Shown here piece after piece: positions 47,649 through 57,990 of a stretch of DNA of 64,000 nt (positions are counted from its first letter, which is position 1; every line of letters starts with the position of its first letter). The translations under genes were made by a program, and so were the position numbers. Under the pieces are notes generated by a model that did no database searches, was not told the origin of the DNA, and worked only from the letters and a program-made list of their open reading frames with translations. Source of the stretch: Palleronia rufa (GTDB taxonomy: Bacteria > Pseudomonadota > Alphaproteobacteria > Rhodobacterales > Rhodobacteraceae); contig NZ_JQEY01000004.1 of the NCBI RefSeq assembly GCF_000743715.1, positions 183,418-247,417 on the forward strand, given 5' to 3'.

Positions 47649-48957
47649 TGCGCGCTGCCTTGATGAAGGTCATCGGGTTGACCGGCTCGCCGCCGACGCG
47701 CACCTCATAGTGGAGGTGATTGCCCGTCGACCGCCCGGTCGTGCCCATATCACCGATACGATCCCCGCGCGAGACCCTTTGACCGACCTTGACCCGCAGC
47801 TTGGACTGGTGGGCGTAGCTCGTCTCGATGCCGAATTCGTGCTGGATCCGCACGAAATTGCCGAAGCTCGACAGACGTCCCGCATAAGTCACGACGCCAT
47901 CGGCTGTGGCATAGATCGGCGTGCCCTTGGGGCCGGCGAAATCGGAACCGTTGTGCATCCGGCCCCAGCGCGGCCCGAAGCCGCTGGTAAAGCGGAAGTT
48001 GTCCTTGACCGGCAGCGCGAACGGGGCCTTCTGCGCCGCGATCCGGTAGAGGTTCATCTGATCCAGACGGTCGATGATCCCGTTGGCGCGGCGGGAGGCC
48101 GAATCGAGCGGTGCGCCCTTGGTGGAAAAGGTGATCGGCGTCAGCGGGCCGCCCTGGCCCGAGTAATCGCGGCGCACGGCGTCGAGCAGAGTGTCGGTGT
48201 CCAGCCCTGCCTGCCGGAACATCTTGTCGAGCGGCTTGACCGAGATCGCCAGCGCGTCTTCCAGCTGGTTGAATATCCGGTCGTTGCGGTCCTCCGACAG
48301 CTTCGCTTCCAGGATCATCTCTTCGGCGAACTGCTCCGCCTCCATCGCCTCTGCCGCCATCTCGTCGCGCTGGCGGGCGGTCCCGTCCAGCGTGCTCGCA
48401 AGGACGTCGATGGTGGACTGGAACTCGCCCATGCGGGCCAGCTCGGCGGTGGCGTCCGGGTCGCCGTCGACCTGCGCGGCAAGGGACTGGGCCTCTTCCT
48501 TGGCGCTGTCGCGCTCCAGGATCGCGGTCTTGAGATTGGCGTAGGCCACGCCCATCCCGCGCTCCAGCTCCTCACGTCGGGTCTCTGAGTCGAGAAGCTC
48601 GGATTGCATGTCGCTGACCTGGACGAGCGCGGAGGCGAAACGTTCCTGGGCCGAGCGCGCCTCCTTCAGGGCGGCGTCGCGCTCTTCGCTCATCGCGTTG
48701 AGCCGGTCTTCGTAGGTGCGTTGCTCCCGCGCCGAATGGTCGCGCAGCTGGCCGGAACCGACGGAGTCCATGAGGATCATGGACGAGGCCAGTATGGTCC
48801 AGCCCAGCACGATGGTCGCGCAGGCACTGGTCAGCGCCTGCGATGCAGGCGTCAGCCGGACGAACCTGGTTTCGGTATCGGAGCGTAGAAAAAGGCGTCT
48901 TTCCGGGAAGGCGCGCGACAGGGCGGCGCCTACAAGGTTAGTCCTGGTCGTGAGCAA
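47638..48957 (-). CDS. DUF5930/M23 peptidoglycan peptidase
   Basis: 439-residue protein with an N-terminal membrane anchor (ACATIVLGWTILASSMILM), a long coiled coil (residues about 75-250) and a C-terminal LytM/M23 domain. Zinc ligands are in RMHNGSDFAG (HxxxD) and HLHYEV (HxH). It trims peptidoglycan cross-links. The overlap with the bactofilin gene suggests a bactofilin-localised wall hydrolase that shapes the cell. Confidence 0.94.
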   Translation of the reverse strand: MLTTRTNLVGAALSRAFPERRLFLRSDTETRFVRLTPASQALTSACATIVLGWTILASSMILMDSVGSGQLRDHSAREQRTYEDRLNAMSEERDAALKEARSAQERFASALVQVSDMQSELLDSETRREELERGMGVAYANLKTAILERDSAKEEAQSLAAQVDGDPDATAELARMGEFQSTIDVLASTLDGTARQRDEMAAEAMEAEQFAEEMILEAKLSEDRNDRIFNQLEDALAISVKPLDKMFRQAGLDTDTLLDAVRRDYSGQGGPLTPITFSTKGAPLDSASRRANGIIDRLDQMNLYRIAAQKAPFALPVKDNFRFTSGFGPRWGRMHNGSDFAGPKGTPIYATADGVVTYAGRLSSFGNFVRIQHEFGIETSYAHQSKLRVKVGQRVSRGDRIGDMGTTGRSTGNHLHYEVRVGGEPVNPMTFIKAARNVF

Positions 48958-49304
48958 CTTCTGTCCTCTCGTGCTGTCATTTCCGGCAGCAGAACCGGGT
49001 CCCAGACCCCGGCTTTTGAAAGTCCCTATCGGCCGTTGTGGGTATTCGCAACATTTTTGCTAAAGGTCGGCGGAAACCCCGCCGCGGCCATGGCGTTTCG
49101 GCAAAAACCTGCCCAAGGGGGCGATTCGTGGCCGATGCGGCCCGTGCTCAGGTCTGGACTTTTCCGACCGGACTAATCCATTTTGGTCGGCTGCGCCCGG
49201 GGGGCAGAGGCGGGCGGAACCGGCGGCCGGGTCCGTGCGGATCTTCTCTACAGGCCCGACCGAAAGGCGCGCCGGCGGGCTGTGTCCGCGTCTCCGCGCA
49301 GAGG
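48958..49304. other. Intergenic region, no gene recognised
   Basis: About 350 bases between the M23 gene start and the bcp stop. Contains an imperfect GC-rich hairpin near 48997-49015 and must include the M23/bactofilin promoter. Confidence 0.4.
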
Positions 49305-49763
49305 TCAAAGGGCGCGGGCGGCCTCCAGAACCTCGTCCACGTGGCCGTCCACCTTCACCTTGCGCCACTCGCGCACCACGGTGCCGGTGCCGTCGATCAG
49401 AAAGGTGGATCGCTCGATGCCCATGCTCTTCTTGCCGTACATGTTCTTTTCCACCCAGGTGCCGTAGCGCTCGCAGACGTCGCCATCGGCATCCGACAAC
49501 AACGGCACCGACAGGCCGTGCTTGTCGCGGAACTTCTCCTGCTTGGCGACGGGATCCTTGGACACGCCCAGGATCGCGACCCCGGCGGCGACGAATTCCT
49601 CGATCCGGTCGGTGAACTCCACGGCCTCCCGGGTGCAGCCCGGTGTGTCTGCGCGGGGGTAGAAGAAGACGACGCAGGGCCCGCCGATCTGCGCAAGGCT
49701 CACGGTGGTGCCGCCATCGCGCGGCAGGTCGATGGTCGGGGCGGGCTGTCCGGTCAGGTCCAT
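49305..49763 (-). CDS. bcp: Bcp-type thioredoxin-dependent peroxiredoxin
   Basis: 152-residue AhpC/TSA-family peroxiredoxin. The peroxidatic Cys43 is in RADTPGCTREAVEF with the conserved Thr and Pro; a resolving Cys at position 48 of E. coli Bcp is absent, and other cysteines are in GGPCVV and DVCERYG. It reduces hydrogen and organic peroxides. Normal length. Confidence 0.93.
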   Translation of the reverse strand: MDLTGQPAPTIDLPRDGGTTVSLAQIGGPCVVFFYPRADTPGCTREAVEFTDRIEEFVAAGVAILGVSKDPVAKQEKFRDKHGLSVPLLSDADGDVCERYGTWVEKNMYGKKSMGIERSTFLIDGTGTVVREWRKVKVDGHVDEVLEAARAL

Positions 49764-49909
49764 GGTGTTCTCCGTCGGGGTTCAACTCTGAACTGGGGGC
49801 CGATCGGGCCAAGGCAAGTCCGCGTGAGCAGGCGGGCCGGGGTCTCGCATAGGGTGCCCGGCCGTGGTCTAGTGCCGCCCGAGCCTCCGAACGGGGTCGT
49901 GGATCACGG

Positions 49910-52900
49910 ATGACCGACAGCGACACAGAAAGGCCAAGGCACGGGCGCGGCCGCCGTTTCGTGCTGGGCAGTATCGTGGGCGCGCTGGCCCTCACCCTGT
50001 CGCTGGCCCTGGTGGCGGTCGCGGCGCTGGGGGCCCTGGCCGCCAGCGAGACGCGGCTGGCTTTCCCGGCCGGTCTGGTGGCGCGGATCGAGGACCGGAT
50101 CGACGCGCGACTGACGGATATGGACATCGAACTGGGCGACGTGTCGGTGATGCTCGACCGCCGACTCGTGCCGCGGCTGTTTCTGGAGGGCGTGTCCCTC
50201 CGCGACGCCGGCGGGGCGGACTTGGCCGAGCTGGCGGAGGTCGGCGTCGCCATCGACGCCGGGGCGCTGCTGTCCGGGCGGGTGGCACCCAGGATCCTGC
50301 GGGTCGCCGGCGCGCGGCTGGTCGTCCGGCGCGACGCCCGGGGGCGGTTCGAATTCACCTTCGGCGGCGGTGGCGACGCGATGCGGTTCGACAATCCCGG
50401 CGCGGTGCTCGACGCGGTCGAGGCGCGGCTGGCCGCGCCGCCGTTCGACCGGGTGGAAAGCGTGACCCTTTACGGCACGCAGGTGTCGCTGGAGGATGCA
50501 CGCTCCTCCCGCGTCTGGCAGCTGACCGACGGAAATGCGGAGCTGCACCGGCAGGCCGGCGGGGTCGCGCTGAGTGTGGCGGCGGATCTCTTCAACGGCG
50601 GCGACGACCTGGCGCGGCTGGAGGCGGATCTCAGCACTGCGGGCGACGACGGATCGGCCCGCGCGCGGATCGCGCTCGACGGGATAGAGGCGCGGGACAT
50701 CGCGGCGCAGTCTCCCGTTCTCAGCGTGCTGCGGGTGCTCGACGCGCCGCTCTCGGCCCGGCTGGAGGCGCGGCTGGGCCCGGACGGGACGCTGGGGGGG
50801 CTGGACGGGACGCTTGAGATCGGTGCTGGCGCGCTGAACCCGCGGGCGGAGACGCGGCCGATCCCGTTCGACAGCGCGCGGGTCGATTTCGGCTACGACC
50901 CGGCCCGCAAGCGGATCGACATGACGGAGCTGAAGCTGGTGTCCGACGACGCGTCCGGGCGGGCATCGGGCCACGCGTACCTCACCGAGCTTGGGCCGGG
51001 CGGGATGCCCGGCGCGCTTCTGGTTCAGATCGCGGTCCAGGAGGCGCGGATCGGTGCCGCGACCCTGTTCGCCGATCCGGTGACGGTGACCGACGGATCC
51101 GCCGACCTGCGGCTGCGTCTGAACCCTCTGACCGTAGAGGTCGGGCGCTGGTCCTTGCCCGGTCCGGGCGGCGGCCCGGAAGAGACCGTGGCCGGGACGG
51201 CGCGGGTGGTCGCGGGTCCCGATGGCTGGCGGGCGGATCTGGACCTTGGCACCGGGCGGCTGGCCGCGGACCGGTTGGCCGAACTCTGGCCCCTGCCGGT
51301 GGCCAGAATGGCCCGCAACTGGTTCGCCAACCGGGTTTCCGGCGGGGTCGTGCTGTCGCCCCGTCTGGCGCTGCGGTTCCGGCCGGGCATGGACCGGCCG
51401 GAGGTCGGCGTGACCTTCGGGTTCGAGGGCGCCGATGTGCGGGCGGTCGACTTCATGCCGCCGGTGACCAGGGCGGCGGGCTACGGATCGCTCTTCGACG
51501 GGCGGTTCGCGGTCCGGATGGATGCCGGCCGCATGGCGCCGGAGGGGCGCGGTGCGGTGGATCTGGCAGGCTCGACCTTCTCCATTCCAGACATGCGGCA
51601 GCAGCCCGCGGAAGGGGTGCTGGACCTTGCGGCGGACGGGCCGCTGGGGTCGGTGCTGGCGCTGATCGACCGGCCGCCGCTGCGGTTGCTGGACCGCGTC
51701 GGGCGCGGGCCGGACCTGGCGACGGGCCGTGTCACCGGCACCACCCGGATCGCGCTGCCGTTGCGGCGCGGCGTCACCCCGCAGGACATCACCTATGACG
51801 CGAAGGGAGAGATCCGCGACTTTGCGTCCGACAGCGCGGTGCCGGGGCGAGAGCTGGCGGCGGACCGGTTGGCGGTGACTGTGGACCGCCAGGCCATCCG
51901 GGCGGAAGGGCAGGCGACGCTTGACGGGGTGGGCTTCGACGGGACCTGGCGCCAGGCCCTGTCCGGTGAGGACGCCGGGACGGGCCGGGTCGAGGGTCAC
52001 GTGGCGCTGTCGCCCGACGGGCTGCGGCGGTTCGGCGTGACGCTTCCCGACGGGCTGGTCAGCGGCTCGGGGCAGGGCGACCTGACCGTGAGGCTGGGCG
52101 ATGGCGTGCCACGGATCGCGCTGGCGTCGGACCTGCGCGGGATCGGCTTGCGGATCGCGGCGGTGAACTGGTCGAAACCCGCCGCGGCCGGCGGGACGTT
52201 CCGGCTGTCCGGCCGCCTTGGCAAGGTGCCGCAGATCGACCGGCTGAGCCTCGAGGCGCCGGGGCTGAGCGCGCGGGGACGGGTCGAGCTGTCGGCGGGA
52301 CCGGCGTTCAGGGCGCTGCGGCTGGACCGCGTGGCGCTGGGCGGCTGGCTCGACGGGGCGGTGACCGTCGCGGCCCGGGGGCCGGGGCAGCCGCCCGCCA
52401 TCTCCGTCACCGGAGGCCGGGTCGACCTGCGTCGCGCGCAACTGGGCGGGAGCGGCAGCGGCTCCGGTGGCGGGACGGCGCGGGGGCCGGTGACCCTGCG
52501 CCTCGACCGGCTGACGATTACCGATACGCTGGCGCTGACGGCGGCGGCGGTGGATCTGGCGCCGGGGCGCGGCCTGTCGGGCGCGTTCAGCGGCCGGATG
52601 AATGGCGGGGTCGGCGTCTCGGGCACGCTGACCGGAGAGGCGGGCGGCGTCGCGGTGCAGCTGGCCAGCGCCGACGCGGGGGCGTTGCTGCGCGACGCCG
52701 GTCTGTTTCGCCGCGTCGAGGGCGGTCGGCTGAACCTGACCCTGCGTCCGACCGGCGCGCGCGGCACCTACGACGGGCAGGTGCGCGTGACCGACCCGGT
52801 CTTGCGTGACGCACCGGCCATCGCCGAGCTGTTGAGCGCGATTTCGGTGGTCGGGCTGCTGGAGCAGCTGGGTGGCGCCGGGATCCCCTTCGACGAGGTC

Positions 52901-53224
52901 TCGGCCGAGTTCCGCCTGTCGCCGCGACAGATCACACTCTACCGCTCATCGGCGACGGGCAATTCGCTGGGCCTGTCCATGGACGGGGTCTACGATCCGG
53001 TCACCAGACGCATGGACATGCAGGGGGTGGTGTCGCCGGTGTACCTCTTGAACCGGGTCGGCGCGATCTTTACCCGCCGCGGAGAGGGGCTTTTCGGCGT
53101 GAACTTCACGCTGAAGGGGCCGGTGAGCGACCCATCGGTGGGGGTGAACCCGCTGTCGATCCTGACGCCGGGCATGTTCCGGGACATCTTCCGCCGCCCG
53201 CCCCCGGCGCGGCCGAGCCAGTAG
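49910..53224 (+). CDS. AsmA/YhdP-like large envelope protein
   Basis: 1104-residue protein with one N-terminal membrane helix ([22 protein letters not shown]) and a long repetitive beta-rich body. It includes a DUF3971-like region and an AsmA-C-like end ([40 protein letters not shown]). AsmA-like proteins such as YhdP form bridges for phospholipid traffic between the membranes. It lies eight bases before queA. Very high GC; the minus frame opposite is a shadow. Confidence 0.88.
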   Translation: MTDSDTERPRHGRGRRFVLGSIVGALALTLSLALVAVAALGALAASETRLAFPAGLVARIEDRIDARLTDMDIELGDVSVMLDRRLVPRLFLEGVSLRDAGGADLAELAEVGVAIDAGALLSGRVAPRILRVAGARLVVRRDARGRFEFTFGGGGDAMRFDNPGAVLDAVEARLAAPPFDRVESVTLYGTQVSLEDARSSRVWQLTDGNAELHRQAGGVALSVAADLFNGGDDLARLEADLSTAGDDGSARARIALDGIEARDIAAQSPVLSVLRVLDAPLSARLEARLGPDGTLGGLDGTLEIGAGALNPRAETRPIPFDSARVDFGYDPARKRIDMTELKLVSDDASGRASGHAYLTELGPGGMPGALLVQIAVQEARIGAATLFADPVTVTDGSADLRLRLNPLTVEVGRWSLPGPGGGPEETVAGTARVVAGPDGWRADLDLGTGRLAADRLAELWPLPVARMARNWFANRVSGGVVLSPRLALRFRPGMDRPEVGVTFGFEGADVRAVDFMPPVTRAAGYGSLFDGRFAVRMDAGRMAPEGRGAVDLAGSTFSIPDMRQQPAEGVLDLAADGPLGSVLALIDRPPLRLLDRVGRGPDLATGRVTGTTRIALPLRRGVTPQDITYDAKGEIRDFASDSAVPGRELAADRLAVTVDRQAIRAEGQATLDGVGFDGTWRQALSGEDAGTGRVEGHVALSPDGLRRFGVTLPDGLVSGSGQGDLTVRLGDGVPRIALASDLRGIGLRIAAVNWSKPAAAGGTFRLSGRLGKVPQIDRLSLEAPGLSARGRVELSAGPAFRALRLDRVALGGWLDGAVTVAARGPGQPPAISVTGGRVDLRRAQLGGSGSGSGGGTARGPVTLRLDRLTITDTLALTAAAVDLAPGRGLSGAFSGRMNGGVGVSGTLTGEAGGVAVQLASADAGALLRDAGLFRRVEGGRLNLTLRPTGARGTYDGQVRVTDPVLRDAPAIAELLSAISVVGLLEQLGGAGIPFDEVSAEFRLSPRQITLYRSSATGNSLGLSMDGVYDPVTRRMDMQGVVSPVYLLNRVGAIFTRRGEGLFGVNFTLKGPVSDPSVGVNPLSILTPGMFRDIFRRPPPARPSQ

Positions 53225-53232
53225 AGGGCCCC

Positions 53233-54294
53233 ATGCGCCTTTCCGATTTCGATTTCGACCTGCCGGAGGCCCTCATCGCCACCCGCCCCGCGCGGCCGCG
53301 CTCCTCGGCCCGGATGCTGGTGGCGGAGGGGGCCGCGATCACCGACGCCTGCGTGCGCGACCTGCCCGACTGGCTGCGGCCGGGCGACCGGCTGGTGCTG
53401 AACGATACGTCAGTGATCCCCGCCCGTCTGACCGGGCAGCGGGCGCGGGACGGCAGCCCCGGCGCGCGGATCGAGGCGACGCTCCTGGAGGTCCGCGCCG
53501 ACGGCACGTGGGGCGCGCTTCTCAAGCCACTGCGCAAGGTGCGCGATTCAGAGGTGCTGGAGTTCGGTGCCGGGCTCAGCGCCGCGGTGGAGGGGCGCGC
53601 GGACGGCCGGGCGCATCTGCGATTCAACCTGGCGGGCGACGCGTTCGACGCGGCCCTGGCGCAGGCCGGAGCCATGCCGCTGCCTCCCTACATCGCCGCC
53701 AGGCGGCCCGCCGACGCCGCCGATCGTGAGGACTATCAGGCCATCTGGGCGCGCCGCAGGGGGGCCGTGGCCGCGCCCACCGCGTCGCTGCATTTCGATG
53801 ACGCGCTGATGGCCGCACTGGCCGTGCGCGGCGTGCAGACCAGCTTCGTCACGCTCCATGTGGGCGCGGGGACGTTCCTGCCGGTCAAGGTGGACGATAT
53901 CGGCGCGCACCGGATGCACGCCGAATGGGGCGAGGTGACGGACACCGCCGCGGCGCAGATCATGGAGACCCGGGCCACGGGCGGGCGGGTGATCCCCGTG
54001 GGCACCACGGCGCTGCGCCTGCTGGAAAGCGCGGCGACCGGGCCGGGCCGGATCGCGCCGTGGCGGGGAGAGACCGACATTTTCATCACGCCCGGCTTCC
54101 GGTTCCGCATCGCCGACGCGCTGATGACGAATTTCCACCTGCCGCGCTCGACGCTGATGATGCTGGTGTCGGCCTTCCTGGGGGTCGAGGAGATCCGCGC
54201 CGTCTATGCCCATGCGATCCGGGCGCGGTACCGGTTCTTCAGCTACGGCGACGCGTCCCTGCTTGTGCCGTCCCGCTCCGCGCCATCTGCATAG
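53233..54294 (+). CDS. queA: tRNA queuosine ribosyltransferase-isomerase
   Basis: 353-residue QueA, which transfers and isomerises the ribose of SAM to preQ1 in tRNA to form epoxyqueuosine. Conserved segments: [67 protein letters not shown] and [20 protein letters not shown]. Full length, ATG start. Confidence 0.97.
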   Translation: MRLSDFDFDLPEALIATRPARPRSSARMLVAEGAAITDACVRDLPDWLRPGDRLVLNDTSVIPARLTGQRARDGSPGARIEATLLEVRADGTWGALLKPLRKVRDSEVLEFGAGLSAAVEGRADGRAHLRFNLAGDAFDAALAQAGAMPLPPYIAARRPADAADREDYQAIWARRRGAVAAPTASLHFDDALMAALAVRGVQTSFVTLHVGAGTFLPVKVDDIGAHRMHAEWGEVTDTAAAQIMETRATGGRVIPVGTTALRLLESAATGPGRIAPWRGETDIFITPGFRFRIADALMTNFHLPRSTLMMLVSAFLGVEEIRAVYAHAIRARYRFFSYGDASLLVPSRSAPSA

Positions 54295-54442
54295 GCGCAA
54301 TGCTGTCCGCGCAAGGGTCCGCTCTCGCCGGGGTCGCAAGACGCTGGTACGGGCGGCTCCGACACGGGCGTGTCGCACAAGGGACAGACCCGGACTGCCC
54401 GCTGCGTCAGACCTTCACCGACGGACGGCAGGGAGCAGCCAG

Positions 54443-55714
54443 ATGATCGCGGTACTCGGCAGCGCCTGGGCGCTTTTCCTCGGGATGGGCCTTCTCATGG
54501 TCGGCAACGGCATGCAGGGCACCTTGCTGGGCGTGCGCGGTGAGATCGAGGGGTTTTCGACCTTCTCGCTGTCGCTGGTCATGTCGGCGTATTTCCTGGG
54601 CTTTCTGGGCGGATCGCGCATGGCGCCGGAGATGATCCGCCGGGTCGGCCACGTGCGGGTCTTCGCGGCGCTGGCCTCCTTCATCTCTGCGGTGCTGATC
54701 CTGTTTCCGTCGATCACCGAGCCCTGGGCCTGGATCGCCCTCAGGATCGTGATCGGGTTCTGCTTTTCCGGTGTCTACGTCACCGCCGAGAGCTGGCTGA
54801 ACAACGCCACCACGTCGGAGAACCGCGGCCAGGCGCTGTCCGTCTACATGATCGTGCAGATGAGCGGCATCGTCGCGGCCCAGGCGCTTCTGGTCACCGG
54901 CGATCCGTCCGGTTTCATCCTGTTCGTGATCCCGTCGGTGCTGGTCTCCATGTCATTCGCCCCGATCCTTCTGTCGATCACGCCGACGCCGCCCTTCCAG
55001 AAGACCAAGTCCATGTCCCTGGTGCGGCTCTTTCATCTGTCGCCGCTCGGGTGCGTGGGCATGTTCCTGTCGGGCGGCATGTACGCCGCACAGGTCAGCA
55101 TGGCGGCGGTCTACGCCACCCAGGCCGGATTCCGCGTGGCCGAGGTCGGCACGTTCGTCGGCGCGATCTTTTTGGGCGGCCTGCTGTTCCAGTATCCGGT
55201 GGGCTGGATCTCCGACCGGATCGACCGGCGGGTGCTGATCCTCAGCTGCTCTGTGGTCGGCGCGTTTGCCTGCCTGGCGGGGGTGCTTTTGCCGGCGACG
55301 CTCACGGTGGTCGTATCGGTCGGTTTCGTCATGGGCGGAATGATAAACCCTCTCTATGCGCTGCTCGTGTCATACACCAACGACTACCTGGAGTATGAGG
55401 ACATGGCGGCCGCGTCAGGCGGTCTGGTGTTCATCAACGGCATGGGCGCGATCCTGGGGCCCATCGCCATCGGCGCGATGATGACGCGGATCGGGCCAGA
55501 AGGGTTCTGGCTGTTCGTCATGGTGCTGCTGGTCCTGCTGGCGGCCTATGCCGCCTACCGGATGACCCGCCGCGCGGCGCCCAGCGCGTCCGAAACCGGC
55601 GCCTACGTGGCCGTGACGCCCAGCGTGTCGCGGTATTCCATCGCCGCGGGACAGGAATGGGCCGAACGGCAGGACGATAAAACGGATGAGAAACTAGTCG
55701 AAAAAGAAGAATGA
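54443..55714 (+). CDS. Major facilitator superfamily transporter
   Basis: 423-residue 12-helix MFS protein. GYVR-type loops: FLGGSRMAPEMIRRVGHVRV between helices 2 and 3, RIVIGFCFSGVYVTAESWLN, and YPVGWISDRIDRRVL after helix 8. The sequence AESWLN with following TTSENRGQALSVY marks the YcaD-like group. The C-terminal 55 residues are hydrophilic and acidic. GGGAGC lies before the ATG. The substrate is unknown. Confidence 0.9.
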   Translation: MIAVLGSAWALFLGMGLLMVGNGMQGTLLGVRGEIEGFSTFSLSLVMSAYFLGFLGGSRMAPEMIRRVGHVRVFAALASFISAVLILFPSITEPWAWIALRIVIGFCFSGVYVTAESWLNNATTSENRGQALSVYMIVQMSGIVAAQALLVTGDPSGFILFVIPSVLVSMSFAPILLSITPTPPFQKTKSMSLVRLFHLSPLGCVGMFLSGGMYAAQVSMAAVYATQAGFRVAEVGTFVGAIFLGGLLFQYPVGWISDRIDRRVLILSCSVVGAFACLAGVLLPATLTVVVSVGFVMGGMINPLYALLVSYTNDYLEYEDMAAASGGLVFINGMGAILGPIAIGAMMTRIGPEGFWLFVMVLLVLLAAYAAYRMTRRAAPSASETGAYVAVTPSVSRYSIAAGQEWAERQDDKTDEKLVEKEE

Positions 55715-55789
55715 TTTCCCGGCCTTTCCCGCTAACGTTACAGGATGCCGGGGAGGGCATGGCAGGCAACGACGGAGGAGGGCAAGACT

Positions 55790-56365
55790 ATGGCAACACC
55801 GGAGGACGTGCTGTCCTTCTGGCTGGATGAGGTCGGGCCGGAGGGGTGGTACAAGGGTGGTGAAGAGTTGGACGAGGCGTGCCGCGACCGCTTTGCGGAG
55901 ACGTGGGACCGGGCGGCAGAGGGCGGTCTGTCCCTGTGGCTGACCTATCCCGCGGGGACGCTGGCCTATACGATCCTGGCCGATCAGCTTCCGCGCAACA
56001 TGTGGCGGGGAACGGCGCAGAGCTTTGCCATGGACGCCGCCGCGCTTGCCGCCGCGAAGACCGCGATCTCGCGCGGGTGGGATCTGCGGATCGACCCGCC
56101 GGCGCGGCAGTTCTTCTACCTGCCGCTCATGCATTCGGAAAACCTGATTGACCAGGACCGCTGCGTGCGCCTGTTCCACACCCGCATGCCCGAGTCCGAG
56201 AATAACCTGCTGCACGCCCGCGCCCATCGGGAGGTCATCCGCCGGTTCGGGCGCTTTCCCCACCGCAACCGCGCCCTCGACCGCGACACGTCAGAGGCCG
56301 AGGCCGAATTCCTGGCCAACGGCGGTTACGGCCGCACGGTCGAGGACATCCGCAGCGCTGCCTGA
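55790..56365 (+). CDS. DUF924-family protein
   Basis: 191-residue all-helical protein of DUF924. It has TPEDVLSFWLDEVGPEGWYK, ILADQLPRNMWRGT, RQFFYLPLMHSEN, AHREVIRRFGRFPHRNRALD and a C-terminal AEFLANGG. The fold is TPR-like. Function unknown. GGAGGAGGG precedes the ATG at 55790; a longer frame from 55745 lacks family similarity. Confidence 0.9.
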   Translation: MATPEDVLSFWLDEVGPEGWYKGGEELDEACRDRFAETWDRAAEGGLSLWLTYPAGTLAYTILADQLPRNMWRGTAQSFAMDAAALAAAKTAISRGWDLRIDPPARQFFYLPLMHSENLIDQDRCVRLFHTRMPESENNLLHARAHREVIRRFGRFPHRNRALDRDTSEAEAEFLANGGYGRTVEDIRSAA

Positions 56366-56736
56366 TCGGGGCCGTTCCGGCGATCCCGTCGGTCGCCGAA
56401 CGGCCCCGCAGGGACCGCGATCCTGGCGGGCCGGCATCCTGTCTATCGCTCTTCGCATACCTGCGGAGGCCCTGGGGCGCCATTGCCGGGCTGCCTCTGC
56501 CCCATCCGGCTGCCTGGAAAGCGTCCGACCCCGAGCACACGCTGCGGTGCAACGCCCGGTCGCCGATCCCGCGTCCCGTCCGTCGCTGTCGTCATGTTTC
56601 GGTACCGGATGGCCGCATCGTCTGCGGCTCCGCCCGGTTCCGCCTCCCGCGGCAGAGTTGCGCGCTGACACGAACCGCACGTTCCGCCGCGCCGCCGGGT
56701 CTTGCGCATCGGCGGCCCGCGCGGCCTAAGGGAGAT
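56366..56736. other. Intergenic region, no gene recognised
   Basis: About 370 bases between the DUF924 gene and the second MFS gene. GC-rich shadow frames only. Confidence 0.4.
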
Positions 56737-57909
56737 ATGCCGGACGCGCCTTCCCCAACCCAGGACACAGACCGCGCCGGATCCGACCGGGCGCTGATCG
56801 CCGCGTTGTTCGGCGCCGGACTGCTGGCGGCGGCTCAGTTCGGAAAGATCGCCCTGACCCTGCCGGACATGGGCGCGGCCTACGGGTTGGCACCGGTGCG
56901 GCTGGCTTATCTGGTCTCGATCGTCGGCGTGACAGGCATCCTTCTGGGCGCGATGGCCGGGACCGTCGTCGCGGCCCTGGGCGCGCGCCGCGTGCTGCTA
57001 TGGGCGCTCTGGGCGGGGGCGGCCATCTCGGTCTTTCAGGCCTTCCTGCCGCCGGAGCCGGTCCTGGCCCTGACGCGCATCGCCGAGGGCGCGTCGCATC
57101 TGGTGATCGTGGTGGCCGCTCCGACGCTCATCGCGGGTGCGGCATCGGATGCGGCCCGCCCCGTCGCCATGGCGATCTGGGCGACGTTTTTCGGCGTGTC
57201 CTTCGCGCTTGCGGCGGTGCTGTTTCCCCCGCTGCTTGCGGCGGTCGGCCTGCCGGGGCTGTTCGCGCTGCACGGGGCAGGGCTTGCGGCGATGGCGGTG
57301 GTGCTGGCGCCGATGCTCCGGTCGCAGACGCGCGTGCCGTTGCGGCTGGACCCGGTGGCGGTCCACCGCAGCATCTATGCGGTGCCGCACCGCGCGATGC
57401 CGGGGGTGTGCTTCGTCTTCTACACGGTGCTCTTCGTCGCTCTGGTGGCCATTCTGCCGCTGGCGCTGGGCCGCCCGGCGCTGGCCGGTGTCCTGCCGGT
57501 CCTGACGCTGGCCGGAACCTTTTTGGCCGGACCGCTGTCGCGCCGCCTCCACCCCGCGGCGGTGATGGCAACGGGCTTCGCGGGCACGCTGCTCTGCGCC
57601 GGACTTGCCGCGGCGGAGCTGGGCGGCGCGCTCTGGGCGATGTTCCTGGCCATGGGCCTTGTGCCCGGGGGCGCCTTCGCGCTGATCCCGCATCTCAACC
57701 GCGCGCCCGCGGACCGCGCCCTGGCCACGGGCGGCATCGCGCAGATGGGCAATGTCGGCACCACCCTCGGAACGCCGCTGTTCGCCGGACTATATGCCGC
57801 GGGCGGAACCGCGGCGATCTGGGCCGGGATCGCCCTGTTCTCGCTTCTCGGGCTTGCGGTTCTGGCACGTTTTGCCCATCTGATCGCCAGACCCGTCCCG
57901 AGCGCCTGA
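56737..57909 (+). CDS. Major facilitator superfamily transporter
   Basis: 390-residue 12-helix MFS protein of the CynX/NimT-like group by general appearance. [20 protein letters not shown] is followed by ALGARRVLL (loop 2-3); [19 protein letters not shown] is helix 4; [19 protein letters not shown] is the second-half loop. The C-terminal half has [24 protein letters not shown] precedes the ATG at 56737. The substrate is unknown. Confidence 0.87.
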   Translation: MPDAPSPTQDTDRAGSDRALIAALFGAGLLAAAQFGKIALTLPDMGAAYGLAPVRLAYLVSIVGVTGILLGAMAGTVVAALGARRVLLWALWAGAAISVFQAFLPPEPVLALTRIAEGASHLVIVVAAPTLIAGAASDAARPVAMAIWATFFGVSFALAAVLFPPLLAAVGLPGLFALHGAGLAAMAVVLAPMLRSQTRVPLRLDPVAVHRSIYAVPHRAMPGVCFVFYTVLFVALVAILPLALGRPALAGVLPVLTLAGTFLAGPLSRRLHPAAVMATGFAGTLLCAGLAAAELGGALWAMFLAMGLVPGGAFALIPHLNRAPADRALATGGIAQMGNVGTTLGTPLFAGLYAAGGTAAIWAGIALFSLLGLAVLARFAHLIARPVPSA

Positions 57910-57990
57910 ATATTCACGGTTCGTTCACCAATTTCGTTGGCGGACGCTGACGCAGGGTCTATGTGGGACGGGGAGCGAGCAGGGGATGTC

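Noticed and set aside
49904..52441. 845-codon minus-strand frame opposite the AsmA-like gene
   Set aside because: Arg/Pro/Gln-rich shadow without any recognisable domain.
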